Shown: positions 23,663 to 35,837 of the stretch, piece by piece
How positions within the stretch are numbered: the stretch's first letter is position 1
Layout of the letters: each line of letters begins with the position of its first letter
NCBI RefSeq assembly: GCF_030272615.1
Contig: NC_081405.1
Span: 158,891,954-158,955,953 of the forward strand
Origin: Cryptomeria japonica
Taxonomy: Eukaryota > Streptophyta > Pinopsida > Cupressales > Cupressaceae
DNA: 64,000 nucleotides
Direction: 5' to 3'
Made by a program: the position numbers and the translations under genes
The notes under the pieces: generated by a model
What the model was told of the DNA's origin: nothing
The model's database searches: none
The model's input: the letters and a program-made list of their open reading frames with translations, nothing else

Positions 23663-24556
23663 TGTAAGGAAGTTAAGTAGCGGAAACAACTTCCTACACT
23701 AACCTTGAGAGGAGGGTAATGCAAAACTTTTTTTAGATCATTACAATAGTTACAGAAAATAGAAATAGATATAATAGCAATCATACCACAACACAGTGAT
23801 TTACGTGGGGAAAACCCTTTCAGGAGAAAAACCCCACCCTCCAAAAGCAGCTCAATATTTTATTCAGCAATCAAAATAGATTACAGCATACTTGCAGAGC
23901 AAGCTCTTCGCAGGAGTACCACTAATCAGAGATTCAGAGGCAACTTAATAGCCATAAGACTCTTACACCAAACCTCTATCTCACACACCTCATAAATAGG
24001 AGATACAATACAAGAAACCGTCAAACGGTATTACAAAACCATGGGCTAAAACCACCCAATAAGGTGTAGCCGACCTTATCTCCCTTCTAGATGCCCTATG
24101 ACATGTTAAAGCACACATCAACATGTGTCGCTCCCTTTTACAGCTCATTTATGTATCCGATACAAATTATTTTTCCTATTTCAGGAGTACAAACTTCCGG
24201 AGGCCATAACTTGAGAACCGGGTGTCCGATTGATGAACCGTTTGAAGCGTCGGAAAGCTCATGAAGTGCTCTATCACCTCGTAACCCGCTTCACTGATTA
24301 TAGCCACTTTTCAAGGCATTTAGGAGCCTCTAAAGTCCCCAAAATTAAGTTTAAATATTTTATTGCACCCCTCCAAGACGAAAACATTAATATCTTCAAA
24401 ACTAGCTGTGACCTTGCGACGCAACTTTACCGGAATGCTTATCTAGCCAACCAGAAGCTTCAGGGAGAGTTTCGCACCATTTCGTGCTCAAATGAAAACT
24501 TACTATAAATAGTAACCTCACATAAATGCAAGGTTGAGACACCATTTTTCCCAACA
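23663..24556 (-). repeat. 5' LTR of full Copia
   Basis: 894 bp. Right flank is AATTC, the target duplication, after which gene X copy A resumes in register with copy B. An AT-rich CTATTTATAG near its start (24503-24512) could act as a TATA element. Confidence 0.95.
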
Positions 24557-27022
24557 AATTCCACATTCAAGACCTTCAAGGACCCCAGAATGGTTACTTG
24601 AAACAGATGAGAACATTATTGCCAATCTTGAAGGCAGGAGGTCAACAAGAACTGTTCGATTGTGGGCTACATAACTTTTCAACCAATATTTTAGCAATAA
24701 GACATTGACCGAGCAAAGCCAAAAAAAATTTCAATTGCTAAAGATGCAAAAGATGAGACCATTGCTAGCCAAATACAAGATTTGTATGAACAAGAAGATG
24801 GAGAAAAATTATATTATTGTAAAAAATATTTTTAATGCTTTCAATTCTATTGGAAAGAATAGAAAGGAAAAAGAGAAGAGAGCCACTCAAAGAGTGATTA
24901 CAACCTCCTTAGTAAGCCATCAATTGAGGAAGGCTCATTTTATGAGGAAAACTTGTGTTGATTTGAACATAAATTGTAAATATTTGACTAGAGAACTTGT
25001 AATAAGACAAAGACTCAATGATCCCCTTCAACATGATACATGGGATTTTGGTGTGAGGATTCTACGTGTTGATAAAAAGTTGATCAACAATGTGAAGGAG
25101 GAAATTCAAAAATTTTAGCACTCTAATTCTATAGTATCACCCAATGTAAAGGATGTTTTGAAATTAAGAATCAACAACTGAGACCGCACACCGCATCCCA
25201 AACATTTATTGGAATCAAGCCAAACAATGTTGTACAAAAAAAATTGTGAAGAACATCCAACTTTGCAAATATCGCAAAGGGCCTTTGAATCTTTGAAGAG
25301 ATTTTATTGTGTACCCATTAGATTTATAATACTTTTTGTTGCAAATACCATGTGGAGTTTTCAATGTACCATGAATTTTTATGATATATTCATTCTATCA
25401 TGCATACTAATGATATGTTGTAGGAGTGCAGTGCAATGCAATTTTTGAGATCATCAAGAGACTTCCTAGATCTATTTTTGTGTCATAGAGATGATGGATG
25501 TTTTTTCTATAGAAATGTTTGTTTGAATGAGAAGTGCTCACAATGTGGTAGGTTGTCAAATTTTGTTTTGTGTTTTCATGAGGGCAGCGAACACGAGTTT
25601 CGAAAGAATATTGTGGAGGAAAAAAGATATGAGATAGTGAAATATACTTTGAAGAGTGGAGGTGAAGGTTCTAGATGCGAGTTGTTCTCTAAAGAAGTTA
25701 GTGTTGCTGGTTTTATTCTGGATTTTAAGGAAAATATTTTCTACAAGTATGCAAGGAACACCCATAGGTCTCAGTGGTTGGATCAATAGTTCATAATGTG
25801 TAAGAACTCTTTCCCGATTGGCATTATTATATCGGTGGTTGATTTTGCTGAAAACTATACATTGCAACCACAAAATGAGGTACAGTCTCAGTATTACAAT
25901 TCAATCTAGATTTCTATTTTTGTTCACATAGCATATAGACATGCCCCTAATAGTACAAAAGAGGACAGGAAGATAATCAAGGAGTATCATTTTTATATGA
26001 GTGATGATAGATCACACTCTTCCAAGTATGTGCAACATTGTTTCAAGATTTTTTTTAATTTTTTGTAGGAGAAAGGTATTGCAATTCAAGAATGCTCGTA
26101 TGTTTTATTAGTTGAGTAGAATGCATGTAGAGAGGCGTATACCTCATAGTTGGAGTTTTTTTGAAGCACAACATGGGAAGGGGGAACATGTTGGAGCAGG
26201 TGCATGTTTGAAGAGAGCTCTAGTTTAGGAGAAATTGAGGATTCCAGGTGCAAATTTCTCTGATGCACGTTCTATTGTTAATTGGTGTAGTTCAACATTA
26301 TCATAGGGAGGGACACTTGATTCAGCAGTGCGCAAATTCTTTTGGTTGGTTGAGGAGGGCACAGTGGGAGACAAATTGGATTGTTAAACAATTAAAGATT
26401 CTTCAAAGATGCATTCATTTCGTAGCTCAGATGCAAGTACATGGACCATTTGGACACGAGAGTTGGCTTGTTTTTGTTAGAGTTGTGTTCAGTGTGATTG
26501 GGATCAGTGCCAGTCAAGTGAGTGGGTTGATACGTGGGTTCCACAATATCTAACCCCTTTGTCTCAAACAATATCCATGTCAAATGATGATATGGAAATT
26601 TCTATTGAGTATGATCATCTTTCAAATCTTCTATAGCTAGGACATGCTTTTACAATGGTTGCACTGCTGGGGAATGAAGAGAGATCAGACTATTGGTTGG
26701 CATGATGTGTACAAGGAAAGCATAAGCTAACACAGCTGGTGACACATGATGATGGTTCACATATCCTACAAATTTATTTGTTTCTGGAACTTGGTTGAGA
26801 ATATACATGATTAGAAAGAATGGCATACCTGCATTTGAAGACTATGAGAGACACGAAACCATTCTCATGTATTTGCACCTTATCATAGCTACAATTGTCA
26901 AGTTGTTGAAGCATCAAGCAAGACCAAAGACCAGAGAGCTATGGATAGTGACTAGTGTTGATCACAAAGCAATACTGGATACTCTTAAGCAAAGAGATGA
27001 CCCTTTAGGAACACCTGAGTAG

Positions 27023-27622
27023 TAGGTCATTATTATCTCTTATTTTTTTATCATGCATTTCATCTCAAATAATGATCATAAAACCTTAATGTTCAAGTTT
27101 GTTACATGTATATTAAGAATGTGTTAAAAATGCAGGTCTACTTTGATGAACATTACTAATGCATCACGATTTTTGCATGCACATAGTGGGTACACTCGAT
27201 ATAGTTTGTATAATCCTACCTCTTTGTTAATCTAATGTCTTCATTTATTATAATGCATTTCATTTCAAATAATGACCATAAAACCTTTATGCTAATGCGG
27301 GTCTTTTTTAATCATTACAACACCATTGCATTACGATTTTTGCATCAACGCAGTGGGTACACTCGATATAATCTCATCTCTACATTTATCATCATGTTTT
27401 TTATATGTTGATTAACAATTCTTGAAAATGTAGGTATTTTTTATGTTCACGTTGCTTATGTTGGTCTTCATTTATATGCAGCATTGCTCTATGTAATATT
27501 TTCTCTCAGGACATGAGGATGTTTGATGCACATGAAGTGGGATGTTGTATTTGTATATGAGTACATTGATGTAACTTTGTTATGATAATATACGATGTAT
27601 TTGTACATGACTACCAATATAT
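27023..27622 (+). other. Gene X copy A tail with short tandem repeats
   Basis: Two diverged ~160-190-bp units (27040-27230, 27240-27410) sharing TTTTGCATCAACGCAGTGGG and GTACACTCGATATA. The same units occur in the copy B tail (35400-35800). Near 27410-27435 a branch-and-acceptor-like sequence (ACAATTCTTGAAAATGTAG) matches copy B 35320-35340, so a spliced 3' exon is possible. 27540-27622 resembles the ~50-bp repeats at 42910-43060, the other side of the inner insertion. Confidence 0.55.
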
Positions 27623-27764
27623 GGGTTAGTGCAGGATCAAGGGGAGCCAAAAAGTGGCGATGTGAAAAAAATAGCCTTCCTCACTCGCCTAAAAACGCGA
27701 AAATCCGTGTTGACTTTTTGCTTGGCCTGGGTGTCAGTACACCTTGGCCAGGTAATTACCTATG

Positions 27765-28565
27765 CAAATCGGATATTGGATAAAATCGGATATCCGCTTT
27801 TTATTTGTAATTTTAATTTAAAAAATATATTATATGTTACGTATTATATAATACGTATTATATTATATATAATATAATATAATATAATATAATATTATAT
27901 TATATTATATTATAATATATAATATAATACAATATATATTATATAATATTGTATTATATTATATATTATAATATAATATTATATTATATTATATTATATT
28001 ATATTATATTATATTATATTATATTATATTATATTATATTATATTATATTATAATATAATATAACATAATATTATATTATATTATATATTATATAATATT
28101 GTATTATATTATATATAATATAATATTGTATTATATTATATATAATACAATATTATATTATATATAATACAATATTATATTATATATAATATAATACAAT
28201 ATTATATAATATATAATATAATATAATATTATATTATATTATATTATATTATATTATATTATATTATATTATATTATATTATATTATATTATATATAATA
28301 TTATATAATATAATATATATTATATTATATAATATAATAATATATTATATAATATATTATTATATTATATATGTTATTTAAAAATAATTTAAGTGTTGAA
28401 ATTGGATATCCGATTTTATCGGATATCCGATTTTCTAGGACTTTTATATTTAGACAGCGATAGTTCCGTGAGTCATTTTTAACTCACGGGTTGCGCGAAT
28501 TTGTCAAAATCTGATATCCGCTGCATCCGATATTCGATTTTTTGACAAAAAATTGCTAAAAAATA
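27765..28565. repeat. GGATATCC palindrome clusters around an AT pentanucleotide array
   Basis: Palindromes of the type ATCGGATATCCGAT at 27765-27800 and 28400-28560 bracket 27835-28378, about 540 bp of nearly pure (ATATT)n and its inverse. The same arrangement occurs at 48190-48460 and 54000-54330. The AT array contains many inverted repeats and could form cruciforms. Confidence 0.85.
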
Positions 28566-28755
28566 GATTTAGAGGTAAGAATTTTGTCGTTTTGATTCAT
28601 TTTCATTCATTTTTTGTATTTTTTGTGAATGTTTATTTGATTTTTCATTGAAAATATGGTTTTTTTTCATGAAAACTAGGTTTTTTAAAAATCAAATACC
28701 TAATTGTTTAAATTTGTTAACTAAATTTAATTGTTTACATTCAATAAGGTTAAAA

Positions 28756-30690
28756 ATGGGAGATAACAACGAAAACAGTGACCAACCACAACTGCAACAA
28801 ACAAACCCTCATTTGCCAAACCCCTCCTCAATTCAAGATTTGATTGCACAAAATTTGAATGAATTGAGGGGGATTGTAGAAGTATATCGTAGGATCCCTC
28901 GTCTAAACCCATTGTTTGATCCTCTCACATCGTCGTAAAAAGTATGGAAACCATGACTGAGGAGCATGATGCCGCCCTTTTGTGGCGAGATTCTATGAAG
29001 GAAAAATATGCAGATGGATTTTCGTATAAGGATATCAAGGATCTTGAGATATCCAAAGCTGAAATCACCTCATTGTTTGTCAATCCCCGTACTGGTCAGC
29101 CTGTAGATCCCAAAAAAACAAAACTTTCTATCCAATGGTGCACAAATGATGGGATTGTGAAAAACTTTTGGGATCATTGGTGGATGGTTTTCGACAAACC
29201 ACCCAACAACAATCTTGATATCCCCTTCTATTTCATAAAAAAATTGTATGCTGAGTTTGTTTTACACAAACATGTGAACTACTTTCACATCCAACCTTTC
29301 CAAGGTGTAGGTTTAGGTATGCCCCAAAATAGACCTGGGGCAGTCAGAGTAGTCCAGGGCCCATATGTCCCCCCTCCTCTTGTTGATCCCCCACCTCCAG
29401 TTCAGCATCCTGATATCATTTGTGAGGCGGCTTCACGGACCATATCGGCTATTCACTCTTTGAGTAGCCTTTTGGTTTCTCAGGTTGCGTCAGTAGCTCA
29501 GCCTACTTTTGATGGTAGCGGTGCATCGGGTGGTGTTGACACGTCATCCTCGGCTTCACACATATGTGTCCCCCATAGTTGTGTCATGTGTGGGCACGTA
29601 TGCTTAGGTCCAGTTGGACAGCCTGTTGATCCTATTGTGGACAGTGCAGATTACGAGGTGCATGAGATGCATGATGCACCAGAGGTTATTACATAAACTG
29701 GAGGATACCCTGGGGAGTCCTCACATGCTAGAGGCGAGGAGGCACTGTCATCATACATTGATGATGTATTGGTAAGATTTGTGTTTTCACAGTTCATGTT
29801 ATATTTTAATTAAATACTTATAAATCAGATAATATTAAGTACTAATTTTTATTTACATGGTCTATTTAAGTGTTGATGACCGAGGATGAGTTGAGACAGA
29901 TTCAGGAGGGCACCTTGTCGGCCATTTCATTTGGCCTCGATAGCTTGATGGTACATATATTATTTCACCTAGTCGTTTGCATTTTATTGTACATACATGC
30001 TCATCATTTATATTTGTATTAATTAGATTATGTAGTAACTTGCATGTATATCTTATTTTACTCTTGTTGGGCACAAGCAGCACAAGTGCGGTGCAGTGTG
30101 ATCTAGGATCTGGTAGTGCAATTGGAGACAAGGGAAAGGTAATTGAATGCAAATATGATTGAATGAATAGTTTAAATAACTTATAGTGATTATACATGTC
30201 TAGACATAGATTGATAGTTTCATATACTTGTTGTGTATATATACAGAGAATCCTTGGCTTCACATCCTTGATGACTACACCTAGTATACCTGAAGAAGAA
30301 GAAGAAGAAGAAGAAGAGATGCCTCGAGTAGATGTGTGTTTATTTTATTTTTTGATAGTAGATATAATTTGTTATTATCAGTGACAATTATATGCTAACT
30401 TGTATCAATTTCATGTTTCTAGACATATATAGGTTGTTTATGAAAATATTCAAAACATACCTCCTCTACCGAAGATATACATCAAGAGTCCTGCAAAGCT
30501 GAAGAGAAAACGTGGAGATGAGGTAAACATGAATAGTTCAATTAAATAGTTCATTTTTATGTTAACTTTTCAAATGTGAATTATATAATATAACTAATAT
30601 TAATCGTGGTTTGTTTTTCTTGTGCAGGATCCTTCAGAGCCGAGCAGTGCGGCGAAGAGGATCGATTTTGATGATCCATCAGCAGCTTAG
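28756..30690 (+). pseudogene. Gene Y copy 1, six-exon element gene of unknown function
   Basis: Starts MGDNNENSDQPQLQQTNP. Exons inferred from GT-AG sites shared with the two other copies: 28756-29771, 29871-29950, about 30081-30138, 30247-30327, 30433-30522, 30628-30690. Conserved parts: SIQDLIAQNLNELRGI near the N-terminus; LWRDSMKEKYADGFSY; WDHWWMVFDKPPNNNLDIP; VNYFHIQPFQGVG; a Pro-rich stretch; a Cys/His cluster HICVPHSCVMCGHVC. The C-terminus is basic (KLKRKRGDE ... AAKR), a possible bipartite nuclear signal, and ends RIDFDDPSAA. A one-base deletion near 28930 and a TAA at 29694 break exon 1. I do not recognise the family. By position, convergent with a transposase-like gene, it may be the element's second protein, as in MuDR, but that is inference. 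Confidence 0.65.
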
Positions 30691-31149
30691 GATGTTATAG
30701 ATAGTTTTGGGATGCTTACATGTCTAGTTGGCATGTATATTTTGTATATGGACATACATTCATGTATTTAGACATACATTTTGTTTCAGTTGGTGTTTAT
30801 GCCATATTTGTGTATGGACATACATTTGTAATCATTCGACATTTTTATATATACAGAAGTTGATATTCAATCATATAAATTGTTGCTCATCTGTGTGTGG
30901 TTTTAATATTGAAATCTTTAATCTTCATTCCAAAAATTAACAATGGTTAATAATGGCTATTTAATGAACAATATAATTCATTTCATTTCATCGTAAGTGT
31001 TGTTTTTATAATGAACAATATAATTCATTTAATGAACAATACAATACAATTTATTTAATGAACAATACAATTCATTTAATCAACAATACAATAAAATTCA
31101 TTCAATGAATAATACAATTCATAAACAATACAATTCATTTGATGAACAA
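30691..31149. repeat. AT-rich 3' flank of gene Y with ~21-bp degenerate repeats
   Basis: 30940-31149 consists of imperfect repeats of AATGAACAATACAATTCATTT. Before that lies the presumed 3' UTR of gene Y, with repeated TATGGACATACAT phrases that are also present in copies 2 and 3. Confidence 0.7.
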
Positions 31150-34110
31150 TACCCTATGCATGCTCCTATTTTGCCCCCCCACTCAATCGAATGCTCGGGG
31201 TCATACCCTACCGGCGTCGTCCCTTGAGCGCCCTAAGTGCTCAAAATTGTCAAACTTTGACAGGCCCTAACTTAGAATCTGTGGCACCTGCAAATGATCT
31301 GTTTGAACCTACAAGGCCACGAGAGGGGTCCCTACAAAATCCTATCTCAATTTTTCAAGTTTCCCTACGGTTTTATTAGGGCAGCAATTTTTCAGTTGGC
31401 GAAAAATCGTCAGTCTCACTCAATGGAATGTTGTCGCGTGGCCAATTTCTCGTTCAGCTCATCGCGATGACAAACCGTCAGCTCCAACATGTCCAGTTAG
31501 GCATAATTACCCTATGCATGCTCCTTTTTTTCCCCCCCACTCGATCAAACGCTCGGGGTCATACCCTACCGGCGTCGTCCCTTGAGCGCCCTAAGTGCTC
31601 AAAATTGTCAAACTTTGACGGGCCCTAACTCAGAATATGTGGCCCATGTGAATGATCCATTTGAACCTATGGGGCCATGAGAGGGGTCCCTTCAAAAGCC
31701 TATCTCGGTATTTCAATTTGCCCTACAGTTTTATTAGGGCAACAATTTTTTGGTTGGCAAAAAAGTCGTCAGTCTCACTCAATGGAATGTTGTCACCTGG
31801 TGGATTTCTCATTCAGCTCGTCACGATGATGAACCATTGGCTCTGACATGTCTAATTAGGCATAATTACCCTACACATGCTCCTATTTTTCCCCCCACTC
31901 GATCGAAACGCTCAGGGCCATACCCTACCGGTGTCGTCCCTTGAGCGCCCTAAGTGCTCAAAATTATCAAACTTTGACGGGCCCTAACTCAGAATCTATG
32001 GCACCTACGAATGATCCGTTTGAACCTACGGGGCCACGAGAGGGGTCCCTACAAAAGCCTATGTCGGTATTTCAAGTTGCCCTACGGTTTTATTAGGGCA
32101 GCAATTTTTCGGTTGGCAAAAAAATCATCAATCTCACTTAATGGAATGTTGTCGCCTGGTCGATTTCTCATTTAGCTCGTCACGATGATGAGCCATTGGC
32201 TCTGACATGTATAGTTAGGCATAATTACCCTATGAATGCTCCTATTTTTCCCCCCCACTTGATCGAACGCTCGGGGTCATACCCTACTGGCGTCGTCCCT
32301 TGAGCTTCCTAAGTGCTCAAAATTGTCAAACTTTGACGGGCCCTAACTCGAAATCTGTAACTCGAAATCTGTGGCACCTGCAAATGATCTGTTTGAACCT
32401 ATGGGGCCATGAGAGGGGTCCCTAAAAAAGTGTATCTCGGTATTTCAAGTTGCCCTACGGTTTTATTAGGGCAGAAATTTTTCAGTTGGCAAAAAAATCG
32501 TCAGTCTCACTCAATGGAATGTTGTCGCCTGGTCGATTTCTCGGTTAGCTCATCATGATGATGAACCGTTGGCTCCGACATGTCCAGTTAGGCATAATTA
32601 CCCTATGTATGCTCCTATTTTCCCCCCCCCCACTCGATCGAACGCTCGGGGTCATACCCTACCGACGTCATCCCTTGAGCGCCCTAAGTGCTCAAAATTG
32701 TCAAACTTTGACAGGCCCTAACTCAGAATCTGTGGCACCTGCGAATGATCCATTTGAACCTACAGGGCCATGAGAGGGGTCCCTACAAAATCCTATCTTG
32801 GTATTTCAATTTGCCTTACGGTTTTATTAGGGCAGCAATTTTTCGGTTGGCAAAAAAATCGTCAGTCTCACTCAATGGAATGTTGCCGCCTGGTCGATTT
32901 CTCGTTCAACTCGTCACGATGATGAACCGTCAACTCTGACATGTCTAGTTAGGCATAATTACCCTACGCATGCTCATTTTTTTCCCCCCCACTCAATCGA
33001 ACGCTCGGGGTCATACCCTACCGACGTCGTCCCTTGAGCACCCTAAGTGCTCAAAATTGTCAAACTTTGACGGGCCCTAACCCAGAATCTGTGGCACCTG
33101 CAAAAAATTCGTTTGAACCTACAGGGCCATGAGAGGGGTCCTTACAAAAGCCTATCTCGGTATTTCAAGTTGACCTACAGTTTTATTAGGGTAGGAATTT
33201 TTCGGTTGGCAAAAAAATCGTCAATCTCACTCAATGAAATGTTGTCGCCTGGTCAATTTCTCGTTCAACTCGTCATGATGATGAACCGTCAGCTCCGACA
33301 TGTCCAGTTAGGCATAATTACCCTACGCATGCTCTTTTTTTTCCCCCCCACTCGATCGAACACTCAGGGTCATACCCTACCGGCGTCGTCCCTTGAGCAT
33401 CCTAAGTGCTCAAAATTGTCAAACTTTGACGGGCCCTAACTCAGAATTTGTGGCACCTGCAAATGATCCATTTGAACTTACGGGGCCACAAGAGGAGTCC
33501 CTACAAAAGCCTATCTCAATATTTCAATTTGCCCTACGGTTTTATTAGGGCAGCAATTTTTCAGTTGGCAAAAAAATCTTCAGTCTCACTCAATGGAATG
33601 TTGTCACCTGGTCGATTTCTCGTTCAGCTCGTCGCAATGACAAACTGTTGCCTCTGACATATCCAGTTAGGCATAATTACCCTATGCATGCTCCTATTTT
33701 TCCCCCCCACTCGATCGAACGCTCGGGGTCATACCCTACTGGCATCGTCCCTTGAGCATCCTAAGTGCTCAAAATTGTCAAACTTTGACGGGCCCTAACT
33801 CAGAATCTATGGCACCTACGAATGATCCATTTGAACCTGAGGCCACGAGAGGGGTCCCTACAAAAGCCTATCTCGGTATTTCAAGTTGCCCTATGGTTTT
33901 ATTAGGGCAGCAATTTTTTGGTTGGTGAAAAAATCGTCAGTCTCACTCAATGGGATGTTGTCGCCTGGTTGATTTCTCGTTCAGCTCATCGTGATGACGA
34001 ACCGTCAGCTCCAACATGTCCAGTTAGGCATTATTACCCTACGCATGCTCCTGCTTTGCCCCCCCCCCCCCACTCGATCCGACACTCGGGGTCATACCCT
34101 ATGCATGTGA
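31150..34110 (+). repeat. ~359-bp satellite array, 8 units (sat2)
   Basis: Landmark GCATGCTCC recurs at about 31158, 31516, 31875, 32234, 32607, 32968, 33328, 33687 and 34043, giving a period of 356-361 bp. The one 373-bp unit carries a ~14-bp local duplication near 32350. Units include a run of Cs, CTCGATCGAACGCTCGGGG, and GCCCTACGGTTTTATTAGGG. Units differ by roughly 5-10%. Each yields ~65-codon frames that are not conserved enough to be genes. Confidence 0.96.
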
Positions 34111-35837
34111 CATCCATGAAGGGATATTTTGTAAATAATTAGAAACCTTTAATGATAATCAATTTGAAGCCTTGAGATTTATGCAATATGGTTCAAGTCC
34201 AAAACTGTACCTTGAGAGCATTTTGATTTTACTTATCTCTTGTGTATTATAATAAAGACCAATTTGCCAATGTGACATCTTCATATGAGAGAAAAGCTTC
34301 ATTTTATCTCAATACAGTTGTACCTGTTTCATTATTAGAAAAAATAAATATACAAAGATCTATTATTAGTATCCTCTAGATTATGGATTTGAATTGATGT
34401 TCTCAATTAGTTATTATCTGTTCAACTTTTCTTCATAAGGCACAACAATCTGGTGGTTATCATATGAGGACAACCATCCATGACTTTCAAAGTAATTGAT
34501 ATTTATTCCTACACCTCACACTCACAAGATTAATAATAATATGACATTTATGATTCATCAAATGCTGACAAAGTCTAATCAAAGTTCAACTTCAAGATGT
34601 ATACAACATATCATATTCAACTTCAAGATGCATACAACTTACCATATTCAAGCTCATGCCAACCATCACTTGGATATTGTTATATGTCGATTAAAGTACA
34701 ATATATGTAATAAAACCATATAGTCTTACAAAAAAGCCATCATAGACCATCTATGTCGATTAAAGTACAATTCATTTGTAACAGGGGCACACTCACAATC
34801 TGAAGTTGCAAAGCCCTGTGGGAAGCATCAAATTAGAAATTTATTAATCTGACTCATACTACTGTCAAAAGCATCAAAGATGCTACTGCTAGAGAACACC
34901 ATGCTCCATTGTGGAGAGAATATTAGGTGCATCTGATGTCAGCATCTAAAAATGAAACAATGTTATTCAATTGCCAAAATCTAACTGACTTTATTTTATA
35001 AACCATTAATGAATAAAAATAGACAAGGTTACCTGAGTGAAAGTTCGATGACCACTTTGACTAGTAGGTGTTGATGTTGAAGGCCCAACATTAACCTATT
35101 TACCTGACTATCAATGTCAAATGTTTGATTCAATAGATCATCTGTCATGACAATTTGATCCACTACAGATCTGTCCTGGCCAAATGCATTTGAATCATCT
35201 TCATGATAATAAATACAACAAGACCCACAATTTAATCTCATTAATGGTACAAAGGAATATGTACCATCACCAAGAGAGGGTCTCGTCAACGACGAATGAT
35301 CTAGCATGAACCTGTATTTTTAAGAATTGTTAGTCTACACATAAAATGCATGGATGAACATAACGGATTTATGATAATCACTTCAACTAAAATGCATGAT
35401 AATAAATGAAAAGGTGGGATCATATACCATAAAAATATGTCCCTTCGAATTATATCAACAGAACCCACTATGTTGATGCAAAAATCGTAATGTGATATTG
35501 TTGTATATCATCAAAAAATACCTTCATGAGCATAAAGGTTATGCGATAATTATATCATAAAAAATTATCAAATAGTGTTCTCTAATAACAAAAATTGTAA
35601 AGCTCATCAAATGCATGATAATAAGTCGTGTTGCAAAAATACGTCCCTTCCAATTATATCGAGTGTACTCACTATGTGCATGCAAAAACTGTATTGCCAA
35701 AAAAAAACGTTCATCAATAGACCTGCATTTTGAACACATCCTTAATATACACGTAACAAACTTGAACATTAAGGTTTAATGATCATTGTTTGAAATGAAA
35801 TGCATGATAAAAAAAATAAGGCACCGTTAAAGACCTA
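34111..35837 (-). other. Tail between satellite and gene X copy B
   Basis: AT-rich. 35400-35800 has the same short repeats as the copy A tail. On the minus strand, 35036-35318 is open between an acceptor (AAATACAG) and a donor (CAG then GTAACC) and encodes a 92-residue stretch including GDGTYSFVPLMRLNCGSCC. This is a plausible 3' exon of gene X. A further minus-strand acceptor-like TTTTTAGATGCTGAC near 34950 may begin another, but that one has stops. Confidence 0.45.

Larger units (their letters stand above)
18543..24556 (-). mobile_element. Full-length Copia retrotransposon
   Basis: 894-bp LTRs at 18543-19436 (3') and 23663-24556 (5'), starting TG and ending CA. I count about 25 differences between them (about 3%). 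The primer-binding site (23648-23660, reverse) reads TGGTATCGGAGCC, one base off the initiator tRNA-Met consensus. Order on the minus strand: 5' LTR, PBS, gag, protease, integrase, RT, RNase H, polypurine tract, 3' LTR. Target duplication AATTT/AATTC (4 of 5); the uninterrupted copy B reads AATTC, confirming the insertion point inside gene X. Gag and pol are separated by two frameshifts and one stop, so it is now defective, but INT-RT-RH remains open. Confidence 0.96.
18017..27022 (+). pseudogene. Gene X copy A, transposase-like, split by Copia
   Basis: Starts at MGSSSRQKHKCKRNLSNDQ (18017), runs to 18542, is interrupted by the full Copia, and resumes at 24557 to end near 27022. It aligns along its length with copy B (35838-38741). 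The N-terminal part is basic then Asn/Glu-rich. A helical region follows (24690-25118), then a Cys-rich segment (CLNEKCSQCG near 25530), then the HGKGEHxGAG block near 26180. Stops at 25116, 25787 and 26478 fall where copy B also stops. It has extra stops and frameshifts, and a 41-bp deletion near 26080 between CAATT repeats that removes the acidic DNC motif. It is clearly dead even without the Copia. The role as transposase is inferred from copy B. Confidence 0.75.

Noticed and set aside
31150-34110. CRISPR-like regularly spaced repeat
   Set aside because: Units are contiguous 359-bp tandem copies with no unique spacers, in plant nuclear DNA.
31191-34142. Repeated 62-108-codon frames in the 359-bp satellite
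   Set aside because: They recur because the unit recurs; frame and length are not maintained between units.
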